NCBI GenBank assembly: GCA_900552295.1
Contig: URZB01000023.1
Coordinates: forward strand, 1 to 12,046
Direction: 5' to 3'
Origin: an uncultured Collinsella sp.
Lineage (GTDB): Bacteria > Actinomycetota > Coriobacteriia > Coriobacteriales > Coriobacteriaceae
DNA: 12,046 bases
Position 1 is the first letter of the stretch. Each line of letters opens with the position of its first letter. Below the pieces are notes generated by a model. The model did not search any database, was not told the DNA's origin, and saw only the letters and a program-made list of their open reading frames with translations. Shown one piece after another: positions 1-6,184 of the stretch. Made by a program: the position numbers and the translations under genes.

Positions 1-48
1 CGAGATGTAGCTCCGTCTCGTGGGCTCGGAGATGTGTATAAGAGACAG
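1..48 (+). other. Nextera sequencing adapter left on contig end (not genomic)
   Basis: Bases 15-48 read as the Nextera read-2 side transposase adapter: GTCTCGTGGGCTCGG followed by the 19-base mosaic end AGATGTGTATAAGAGACAG, ending at 48. Bases 1-6 (CGAGAT) match the inner end of the Illumina P7 primer, and bases 7-14 (GTAGCTCC) sit exactly where the 8-base i7 index belongs. From memory this index resembles N718 read in reverse, which I cannot verify here. Genomic DNA therefore begins at base 49. The junction interrupts the moaA reading frame, so the moaA truncation is an assembly or fragment edge and not a biological event. Confidence 0.97.
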
Positions 49-716
49 GTATCACTCGCATCCCACAGCTCGGGATTGAGTGTGGGCGCGTGAGGGTCTA
101 CGGCACAATGCGAGCTCGTATGCTCGTCGCCGATGGGCATGTATTCGATAAAGCGCAGGTGAATGGGGCGGTCGAGCGTGAGCCGCGCGAGGGCTGCCAC
201 ATCCTGGTTGAGCCGGCGCACAACAACGCAGTTGACCTTAACGGGCTCAAAGCCCCAAGCCAGCGCCGCGTCGATGCCCGCCATGGTCTGCTCGAGTCGG
301 CCCAGGCGCGTGATCCTTCCAAAGAGCGCAGGGTCGAGTGTGTCGAGCGAAATGTTGACGCGGTTAAGCCCGGCATCTTTGAGCTGCGGCGCCAGCTTGG
401 GCAGCAGGGCGCCGTTGGTGGTAAGCGAGATGTCCTCGATCTGCGGGATCGCGCGAATGTCGCGAATGAGCGGGATGATACGGCGGCTGACCAGCGGCTC
501 GCCGCCCGTCAGGCGCACGCGGCGAATACCCTCCCCCGCTACCAAGCGCACAAAGCGGGCAATCTCCTCGGCGCTGAGCAGCTCGTCGTGCGCGCGGGGC
601 GCCACGCCATCGGCCGGCATGCAGTAAATGCAGCGGAAATTGCACTTGTCGGTAACGGCAATGCGCAGGTAGTTGATGTCGCGGCCAAAGCCGTCATGTT
701 GCACGCGCCCGTCCAC
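49..716 (-). CDS. moaA: GTP 3',8-cyclase MoaA, 3' end missing at contig edge
   Basis: This is a radical S-adenosylmethionine enzyme that starts molybdenum cofactor synthesis by converting GTP to 3',8-cyclo-7,8-dihydro-GTP in the cytoplasm, together with MoaC. About 222 residues are present of a usual 320-340. The reading begins VDGRVQHDGFGRDINYLRIA and then carries the CX3CX2C iron-sulfur motif (C25, C29, C32, followed by MP). Also visible are the LTGGEPL SAM-binding segment, a TTNG strand, NISLDTLDP, and the MoaA-typical RFIEYMPIG. The second, substrate-side 4Fe-4S cluster lies in the missing C-terminus. The start is GTG at 714-716: a GGGGAGGG ribosome binding site precedes it by 4 bases, and an in-frame TGA at 729-731 excludes anything longer. 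The frame stays open to base 49, where adapter begins. Family assignment is firm; completeness in the organism cannot be judged. Confidence 0.93.
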
Positions 717-720
717 GCAG

Positions 721-728
721 CCCTCCCC
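721..728 (-). promoter_or_regulatory. moaA ribosome binding site
   Basis: On the minus strand GGGGAGGG is followed by CTGC and the GTG start of moaA. It decides the start, because an in-frame stop codon lies at 729-731, right against the site. Confidence 0.7.
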
Positions 729-848
729 TCACGCGGCGTTTTATTCTTCGGAAAACATAATACCCCACGAGAGAATCATGCCGACACCCGTACGACAGGA
801 CAGGTCGCTTCGAGCAAGACCGGCTTCCCAAGCCCATCCTCAGCATAC

Positions 849-913
849 AAACCATCACAACATTCGTCACTTTTCCCGTTTTTGGCGAAAACCGTCGAAT
901 GTTGTGATGGTTT
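849..913. repeat. 65-bp palindromic repeat, copy 1
   Basis: The left arm AAACCATCACAACATTCG (849-866) is matched by a perfect reverse complement at 896-913, and one further outer base pair (848/914) extends the stem to 19 bp. The centre contains CTTTTCCCGTTTTTGGC (870-886) plus an inner TTTTC/GAAAA pairing. It shares 60 of 65 bases with the copy at 2091-2155, in the same orientation as judged by the asymmetric centre. It lies between the stop of the nuclease-like gene (952) and the moaA start (716). As a minus-strand terminator it would be weak, because only GGTTTG follows the stem. Function unknown. Confidence 0.92.
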
Positions 914-951
914 GCCTGCCCACAGCACCCTGTAGAGGGACCCAAGCGCCC

Positions 952-1989
952 CTAAAGGACGCCGCCCCAGTGCCGAATCACGAATTCTCGCAGGTCGTTC
1001 TGACGTTTCTGGAACGCTTCGCTTCGGTCGCACTTGAGACCCATAGCGAGCGCGATGGCGTTCATCGCCCGGTGCAATTGCAGCTGATGGGCAAACTGGG
1101 TCCCGGTGAGGACGATCATCCTAAAGCCCAGCGCGCTCAGCACGGTCATACGCTCCGCATCCGACGCGCTGCGCTGTTTATCAAGATGGTCCGAGCCGTT
1201 GTACTCAATCCCCGTACCGCTCGCAGGCGCATATATGTCAATCTCGAAATACCCGGCCTTTGCGAGATACTTGAACTCGTTGGGAACATCGACCCGATGG
1301 TTGAGCTCGATCTTGGCGTATCCCAGCCCTCCCTGGGAACGTTTTGCTACGACCATGATTGCGGTGGCCGTCTCCATGGGCGACCGCGCGCCATCGTGCA
1401 CGCGCTTGAGCACGGCGGCCGCGCGTATAGCCCCCTGACGAGATCGGTTCTCATTGCAATAAGCAATCAAGTCGGCAACGGTATACCTCTGCCCCATCTC
1501 GATATAATCGCCTGTCGACAGATGATTCAAATGGTATCGGGCACAGATTTCGTAGCCATATTCCAGCTGCTCGGACTCGCTCATCCACGAACCCGCTTGG
1601 ACAAAGCACATGGCCTCATCAACCACCAGAAGGCCCTCTGCCACCTCGATAAGATGGCCTGGAGGTATCGGCGCTCCAAACACGTGGCACCTAAATCCAG
1701 CCGGCGTCGAGCGCTCAAAATCGAAGTTGACGAGCGTGTCGATATGATCGAGCTCTTCTCGTGGAATACCGAGCGAAACCAGATAGTCGGTAACGATCCC
1801 AACTGCCGTTGAAGCCCTCAGCCCCTTGGCATCGAGCCCCAATTTGGGCAGGCTCGCGGTCGGTTCCGCCTCGTTAGCAAGCGAGTCCTCATCGTATAGG
1901 CTGCTTGCTCGCGAGAGCGGCTCGGACGGGCGCGCCACGTTGTGGTACAGCCAGGCGGTCTTATGGGACAGGACGATCGGCAGGTCCAT
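952..1989 (-). CDS. Orphan protein with PD-(D/E)XK/DUF559-like nuclease C-terminus
   Basis: A 345-residue protein, likely cytoplasmic, with no signal peptide or membrane segment seen. The C-terminal third resembles the Vsr/DUF559 type of PD-(D/E)XK fold: SPMET (E206) in a first helix, FEIDIY (D251), then TGIEYNGSDH (E262, H268), then SDAER (D277, R280) before a hydrophobic helix and a strand FRMIVLTGTQ. The N-terminal half (about 95-155, with HVFGAPIPPGHLIEVAEGLL and ELEYGYEICARY-type pattern) recalls AbiEi-like or restriction-associated proteins that I associate with Coriobacteriia, but the resemblance is loose. The ATG at 1987-1989 has GGAGGG 4 bases upstream. It stands alone between the moaA and ABC-exporter genes and is bracketed by two 65-bp palindromes. 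DNA or RNA cleavage is inferred from motifs only; the biological role (defence, mobility, toxin-antitoxin) is unknown. That it is a real gene is well supported by its RBS and domain logic. Confidence 0.75.
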   Translation of the reverse strand: MDLPIVLSHKTAWLYHNVARPSEPLSRASSLYDEDSLANEAEPTASLPKLGLDAKGLRASTAVGIVTDYLVSLGIPREELDHIDTLVNFDFERSTPAGFRCHVFGAPIPPGHLIEVAEGLLVVDEAMCFVQAGSWMSESEQLEYGYEICARYHLNHLSTGDYIEMGQRYTVADLIAYCNENRSRQGAIRAAAVLKRVHDGARSPMETATAIMVVAKRSQGGLGYAKIELNHRVDVPNEFKYLAKAGYFEIDIYAPASGTGIEYNGSDHLDKQRSASDAERMTVLSALGFRMIVLTGTQFAHQLQLHRAMNAIALAMGLKCDRSEAFQKRQNDLREFVIRHWGGVL

Positions 1990-2090
1990 GAGCCCTCCAA
2001 TGGAGTCGGATAACCAACCTTATTCCCCTGCCCACGGGTCCGCACACCTTCGTGCGCAAGAAAGCGATTCCACCCGGTCGAGCGACAGAA

Positions 2091-2155
2091 AAACCATCAC
2101 AACATTCGATGCTTTTCCCGTTTTTGGCAAAAAACGTCGAATGTTGTGATGGTTT
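2091..2155. repeat. 65-bp palindromic repeat, copy 2
   Basis: Arms AAACCATCACAACATTCG (2091-2108) and its perfect reverse complement (2138-2155) continue inward through A/T, T·G and G/C pairs, giving a stem of about 21 bp. The core CTTTTCCCGTTTTTGGC (2112-2128) is identical to copy 1. The five differences from copy 1 fall in the inner region only; the arms are invariant. On the minus strand the stem is followed by five T residues (TTTTTCTG), so this copy could act as the terminator of the ABC-exporter operon that ends at 2205. It sits about 100 bp upstream of the nuclease-like gene start. Confidence 0.92.
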
Positions 2156-2204
2156 GAGGCGAGGTAAGAGGCACGGAGGGGTCAAAGCATCATGCTCGAA
2201 CGGG

Positions 2205-4103
2205 TTAATCCAACTCTTTTAAGCCATGCGCCAGCTGCCAGTACTCGCCGTGCTGGGCGAGCAGCTCTTCGTGCGTGCCGCGCTCGATGATGCGGCCGTG
2301 TTCGAGGACCATGATGGCGTCGGCATCGCGGACGGTGGACAGGCGATGCGCGATCATAAAGGTGGTGCGTCCGCGCATGATGCGGTCCATACCGCGCTCG
2401 ATGAGCTTTTCGGTACGCGTGTCGATGGAACTCGTGGCCTCGTCCAGGATGAGCACCGGCGGATCGGCGACGGCCACGCGCGCGATGGCGAGCAGCTGAC
2501 GCTGACCCTGCGACAGGTTGGCGCCGTCGGCCGTGACCGGTGTGTCGTAGCCCCGCGGCAGGCGGCGGATAAACGAGTCGGCGCAGGCGGCCTCGGCAGC
2601 GGCGCGCACCTCCTCGTCGGTCGCGTCGAGCTTGCCAAAGCGGATGTTCTGCGCAATGGTGCCGCTAAACAGGTGCGTGTCCTGCAGCACAATGCCGAGC
2701 GACCCGCGCAGGCTGGCCTTGGCAATGTGCTTGACGTCGATGCCGTCGTACGTGATCTCGCCGTCATCGACCTCGTAGAAGCGGTTGATGAGGTTGGTGA
2801 TGGTCGTCTTGCCGGCGCCCGTGGAGCCCACAAACGCAATCTTTTGCCCCGGCTTGGCAAACAGGTTGAGGTCCGTGAGCACGCGGGCGCCCGGCACGTA
2901 GGAAAAGTCCACGGCATGGAAGCGCACGTCGCCGGCAAGCGGGACCAAGCCGCACGTGAGCTCGATGCCGTCGGCGGCCACCGCGCGGCCCGACTCATCA
3001 ACGGCTGCCACGTCATGCAAGTGCCCGTACGCGCCCACGCCCTGGCCCTCGGGAATCTTCCACGCCCACGCGGCGTCGCCCGTCTGCACCAGCTCCACGC
3101 AGCCCTCGTCCACCTCGGGCTCAAGGTCCATAGCCGCAAACAGGCGCTCGGCACCGGCCAACGCGTTGAGCAAGAAGTTGCCGAGCTGCGTAAATTGGTT
3201 GATGGGCATGGCGGCCTGGCGCACAAAGACCAGGTAGCTTGCAAGTGCGCCCACATCGGCGAGCCCCTTGATGCAGAGCATGCCGCCCGCCACGGCGACG
3301 ATGGCATAGTTGACATAGCCAATCACGACGGTCATGGGCACCATGGAGTTGGCGTAGGTCTGCGCGGCGCCACCGGTGCGGCGCAGCTCCTGGTTGCGCG
3401 CGTCAAAACCTGCCACGTTGGCCTGCTCGTGGTTGAAGACCTTGATGACCTTTTGGCCCGAGACCATCTCCTCGACATATCCGTCCAAGTCGCCGAGCGA
3501 TGCCTGCTGGGCGGCAAAAAAGCGCTTGGAGCGGATACCCGAGTAGCGCGCGTACAGCACGATGGCCGCGTCGCACACGAGCGTGATAATCGTGAGCTGC
3601 CAGTTGAGGATGATGAGCATGGCCGTGGTGCCGATCACCTGAATGGTCGCCTGAATCACGTTGGCAAAGCTGTTGTTGAGCGCCTCGGAGACGGTGTCGA
3701 CGTCGTTGGTGAAAAAGCTCATGATGTCGCCCGAGCGCGTACTGTCGAAATAGCTGAGCGGCAGCGTCTGAATGTGCGCGAACAGGTCGCGACGGATGTC
3801 GGACACCACGCGTTGGGCCGCGCGCACCATGATCTGCGAGTAGCCTAGGGCCGAGAGCACGCCCGCGGCGTAGATGATCGCCGTTACGATGACCTGCTTG
3901 GCGAGCAGCTCCTCACCGCCCGTGGCCAGGCCGTTGACGATGGGGCGCACCATGTAGGTGCCGGCGAGGCTCGCGATGGCCGCGACGGAGGCAAGCATAC
4001 CCACCGCCAGCAGCGAGAACTTGGCATGGCCCATGTAAGAGAGCAAACGGCGCACAGTGCGCTTGAAGTCGGCCGGGCGCGCTTGGGCTGCGGTCTTAGG
4101 CAT
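2205..4103 (-). CDS. Heterodimeric ABC exporter subunit, catalytic half (TM288-like)
   Basis: A 632-residue half-transporter: an N-terminal six-helix exporter domain (about 25-320) and a C-terminal ATPase (about 392-625). Motifs are Walker A GSTGAGKTT (426-434, K432), Q-loop Q474, signature LSQGQ (530-534, deviating from LSGGQ), Walker B LILDE with catalytic E555, and switch histidine H586 in IAHRLST. It is expected to pair with the upstream subunit. In the dimer the competent ATP site uses this protein's Walker A/B, E555 and H586 with the partner's VSGGQ, while the other site is degenerate. Substrate is unknown; drugs, lipids or peptides are typical. About 60 residues (330-392, with WAWKIPEGQGVGAYGHLHD) separate the domains, longer than usual. 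The ATG at 4101-4103 is preferred: GGAAGGGGG lies 8 bases upstream and it overlaps the previous gene's stop by 8 bp. An ATG at 4167-4169 would add 22 residues inside the upstream gene. Confidence 0.9.
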   Translation of the reverse strand: MPKTAAQARPADFKRTVRRLLSYMGHAKFSLLAVGMLASVAAIASLAGTYMVRPIVNGLATGGEELLAKQVIVTAIIYAAGVLSALGYSQIMVRAAQRVVSDIRRDLFAHIQTLPLSYFDSTRSGDIMSFFTNDVDTVSEALNNSFANVIQATIQVIGTTAMLIILNWQLTIITLVCDAAIVLYARYSGIRSKRFFAAQQASLGDLDGYVEEMVSGQKVIKVFNHEQANVAGFDARNQELRRTGGAAQTYANSMVPMTVVIGYVNYAIVAVAGGMLCIKGLADVGALASYLVFVRQAAMPINQFTQLGNFLLNALAGAERLFAAMDLEPEVDEGCVELVQTGDAAWAWKIPEGQGVGAYGHLHDVAAVDESGRAVAADGIELTCGLVPLAGDVRFHAVDFSYVPGARVLTDLNLFAKPGQKIAFVGSTGAGKTTITNLINRFYEVDDGEITYDGIDVKHIAKASLRGSLGIVLQDTHLFSGTIAQNIRFGKLDATDEEVRAAAEAACADSFIRRLPRGYDTPVTADGANLSQGQRQLLAIARVAVADPPVLILDEATSSIDTRTEKLIERGMDRIMRGRTTFMIAHRLSTVRDADAIMVLEHGRIIERGTHEELLAQHGEYWQLAHGLKELD

Positions 4104-5925
4104 GGCGCTCGCCCCCTTCCAAGGGTAATCTGCTGGGGACGGAGGAAAACGGATTATTCGCGCAGCCATCGTCGCTGCCGTCGCCGGCGTCTACGTTCCC
4201 CGCAAACTCCATCTGCGAGGTGTAAATCTCCTGGTAGATGTTGTCGCCCGCTAGCAGTTCCTCGTGCGTGCCCACGCCGTGGACACGACCGTCGTCCAGC
4301 ACCACAATGCGATCGGCATCCATAACGCTCGCGATGCGCTGGGCGATGATGAGCACGGTCGTATCGGGGATCCGAGCGATGTGCTCGCGAATCTTAGCGT
4401 CGGTCGCCATATCGACCGCGCTGGTGGAGTCATCAAAAATGAGCACGCGCGGATGCTTGAGCAGCGTGCGCGCGATGCACAGACGTTGCTTCTGACCACC
4501 CGAGACACCGGCGCCGCCTTGGCCCAACTCGCCGTCCAGCCCGCCGATGCGATCAAGGAACTCGTCCACGCACGCTGCGCGGCAAGCCGCGAGGAGCTCA
4601 TCGTCCGACGCCTGCGGATTGCCCCACTGCAGGTTCTCGCGCACGGTGCCCGCGAACAACACGTTCTTTTGCAGCACAATGCCCACGGCGTCCCGCAAGG
4701 CGACCAGGTCGTAGTCGCGCACGTCGTGTCCGCCCACAAGTACGACGCCCTCGGTGGCGTCGTACAGACGCGCAATCAGCTGCACAAGCGAGCTCTTACC
4801 CGAGCCCGTGCCGCCGAGGATGCCCACCGTCGAGCCGCTCTCGACGCGAAGGTCGATATGCTCGAGCACATCCTCGGCTGCATCCGCGCGGTATTTAAAG
4901 GAAACGTCGCGAAACTCGACACTGCCGTCCGCTGGCGCCGCAGTCGCGAGGTCTCCCGCAGGGTTGGCGATAAAGGGCTCCTCATCGAGCACCCCTGCGA
5001 TACGGCCCACACTCGTGAGAGCGCGCGTGAGCAGCAAAAACACGTTGGAAATCATCATGAGCGAGTTCATGATCAGCAGCACGTAGCTCATAAAGCCCGT
5101 GAGAGAGCCCACGCCCAGCTTGCCGGCGAGAATCATGCGGCCGCCAATCCACAGGATGGAGAGCGCAGCCACGTACATCGACAGCTGAAACACCGGCAGG
5201 TTGAGCACGGCGGTGCCGAAGGTCTTGGTCGCCGTGCCGGCGAGCTCGGTATTGACGGTGTCAAACTTGTCGCACTCGTGCTCGGCGCGCACGTAAGCCT
5301 TCACGGCGCGCACGGCGGTAAGGTCCTCTTGCACCACGCCGTTAAGGTGGTCCATCGAGGTCTGGAGTTGGCGGTAGAGCGGACTGACGCGATAGGTGAT
5401 GACACCCAGCACGATTGCCAGCACGGGCAAGATGATCGCAAAGACGGTGGCGAGCGGGCGCGACAGCATCAGCGCGTAGATAAGGCCGACGATAAGCGTC
5501 ACCGGGCCGCGCACCATAGGGCGAAAGCCGTTGCCCACAGCATTTTGGATAACGGTGATGTCCGTGGTCATGCGGGTGACGAGTGAGCTGGCGTCGTAGT
5601 TGTCCAGGTTACCAAAAGCGAGCGTCTGAATCTTTTTGTACTCGGCCTCGCGCAGGTTAGCGCCTAGGCCCGAGGCAACGCGGGCGGACGTGCGGGCATA
5701 ACCCAAGCCCAGTACCAGCGAAAGCGCGGCGCACACCAACATGTACGCGCCCTGCAGCAGCATGTAGTTGATATCACCCGCAGGCACGCCCACATCGATG
5801 ATGTTGGCCATGATGACCGGGATAAACAGCTCGAGCACCGTCTCGACCGACACAAAGAACACGCCGAGGATGGCGTCGCGACGGTATGCCCCTAGATAGG
5901 AAAACAGTATTTTGAGATTGCGCAC
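4096..5925 (-). CDS. Heterodimeric ABC exporter subunit, degenerate half (TM287-like)
   Basis: A 609-residue half-transporter with six membrane helices (about 15-310) and an ATPase domain (about 335-575). Walker A GGTGSGKSS (371-379, K377), Q-loop Q419 and a consensus signature VSGGQ (474-478) are intact. Two catalytic positions are changed: Walker B reads LIFDD, placing D499 where the catalytic glutamate belongs, and the switch histidine is Q529 (IIAQRIASV). This Asp/Gln pair is known from the non-hydrolysing site of heterodimeric exporters such as TM287/288, so the protein is an asymmetric partner for the downstream subunit rather than a broken gene. The start is GTG (5923-5925), fixed by an in-frame TGA three codons upstream; GGGGG lies 10 bases before it. 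A consensus-like promoter is at 5967-5994. The last ~20 residues (NNPFSSVPSRLPLEGGERHA) follow an acidic Asp/Gly-rich tail, and part of them is encoded by a dispersed repeat (4134-4154). Confidence 0.91.
   Translation of the reverse strand: MRNLKILFSYLGAYRRDAILGVFFVSVETVLELFIPVIMANIIDVGVPAGDINYMLLQGAYMLVCAALSLVLGLGYARTSARVASGLGANLREAEYKKIQTLAFGNLDNYDASSLVTRMTTDITVIQNAVGNGFRPMVRGPVTLIVGLIYALMLSRPLATVFAIILPVLAIVLGVITYRVSPLYRQLQTSMDHLNGVVQEDLTAVRAVKAYVRAEHECDKFDTVNTELAGTATKTFGTAVLNLPVFQLSMYVAALSILWIGGRMILAGKLGVGSLTGFMSYVLLIMNSLMMISNVFLLLTRALTSVGRIAGVLDEEPFIANPAGDLATAAPADGSVEFRDVSFKYRADAAEDVLEHIDLRVESGSTVGILGGTGSGKSSLVQLIARLYDATEGVVLVGGHDVRDYDLVALRDAVGIVLQKNVLFAGTVRENLQWGNPQASDDELLAACRAACVDEFLDRIGGLDGELGQGGAGVSGGQKQRLCIARTLLKHPRVLIFDDSTSAVDMATDAKIREHIARIPDTTVLIIAQRIASVMDADRIVVLDDGRVHGVGTHEELLAGDNIYQEIYTSQMEFAGNVDAGDGSDDGCANNPFSSVPSRLPLEGGERHA
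4112..4120 (-). promoter_or_regulatory. RBS for second ABC subunit, inside end of first ABC gene
   Basis: GGAAGGGGG on the minus strand, 8 bases before the ATG at 4103, embedded in the last codons of the upstream ABC gene. It favours the 4103 start over 4169 and implies translational coupling of the two subunits. Confidence 0.7.
4126..4156 (-). repeat. Short dispersed repeat (copy B) inside ABC gene 3' end
   Basis: Bases 4134-4154 (TGGGGACGGAGGAAAACGGA plus T) are the exact reverse complement of 11071-11091, a 21-base match. Five-base arms TAATC (4126-4130) and GATTA (4152-4156) flank the core. On the minus strand the repeat is read as coding sequence for NPFSSVPSRL near the C-terminus of the first ABC subunit. 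Confidence 0.75.
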
Positions 5926-5966
5926 GCAGGTTCAACCCCCATCAAACGTTGTTCGCAAACGCACGT

Positions 5967-5994
5967 ATTATTGCGCGCCGAATAATGGTGTCAA
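5967..5994 (-). promoter_or_regulatory. Sigma-70-type promoter of the ABC exporter operon
   Basis: On the minus strand the -35 box is TTGACA (5989-5994, perfect), followed by a 16-base spacer and a -10 box AATAAT (5967-5972, 5 of 6 matches to TATAAT). This predicts a leader of roughly 35 bases before the GTG start at 5925. Confidence 0.7.
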
Positions 5995-6112
5995 GTATTC
6001 CGAAATCGTTTTCTGCAAGGCTGGCGCAGGCGCTAAGCCCGCGCGGCGCGCGACCGTATTCAAATGGAAATGATTGAAGGCGCGATTTTTCGCCCCACCG
6101 GCAACATAGACC

Positions 6113-6143
6113 TTGACTCTACAATCGTTGTAGGGTTTTCACT
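6113..6143 (+). promoter_or_regulatory. Putative MerR-type operator/promoter of the MATE pump operon
   Basis: A -35 box TTGACT (6113-6118) abuts a perfect dyad CTACAA-tcg-TTGTAG (6119-6133). With the outer ACT/GGT bases the near-symmetric site spans 6116-6136. A 19-base spacing puts a weak -10, TTCACT, at 6138-6143. A dyad lying between -35 and -10 across an overlong 19-20 base spacer is the standard architecture of promoters activated by MerR-family proteins. A MerR gene is the next gene but one downstream (7588). The dyad is seen; the regulator-operator link is inferred. Confidence 0.68.
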
Positions 6144-6184
6144 ACACTGGTACGTAAACGAACCAAGCCAGAAAGTGCCAGCCC

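Noticed and set aside
757..762. TATTAT on the minus strand as a moaA -10 box
   Set aside because: No acceptable -35 hexamer lies 15-19 bases upstream, so a promoter call is not supported.
90..935. Plus-strand open frame across moaA
   Set aside because: It is antisense to the clear MoaA reading, which has the CX3CX2C cluster and a good RBS.
849..2155. The two palindromes as a CRISPR array or IS-element ends
   Set aside because: Only two copies about 1.2 kb apart with a gene between them and no spacer periodicity. They are direct rather than inverted relative to each other, and the gene shows no transposase motifs.
2226..3848. Long open frame on the plus strand (540 codons), and similar ones at 673-1812, 4264-5586 and 8791-10779
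   Set aside because: They lie antisense to well-identified genes, their translations are rich in His/Arg/Ala/Val without domain logic, and they are expected from high GC at third codon positions.
4104..4169. Upstream ATG (4167-4169) as the start of the second ABC subunit
   Set aside because: It would add 22 residues read out of frame through the first subunit's end; the ATG at 4103 has a strong RBS and the usual short overlap.
4096..5925. First ABC gene as a decaying pseudogene because catalytic Glu and His are replaced
   Set aside because: The replacements (Asp, Gln) are the ones known from functional heterodimeric exporters, and the frame, membrane domain and other motifs are intact.
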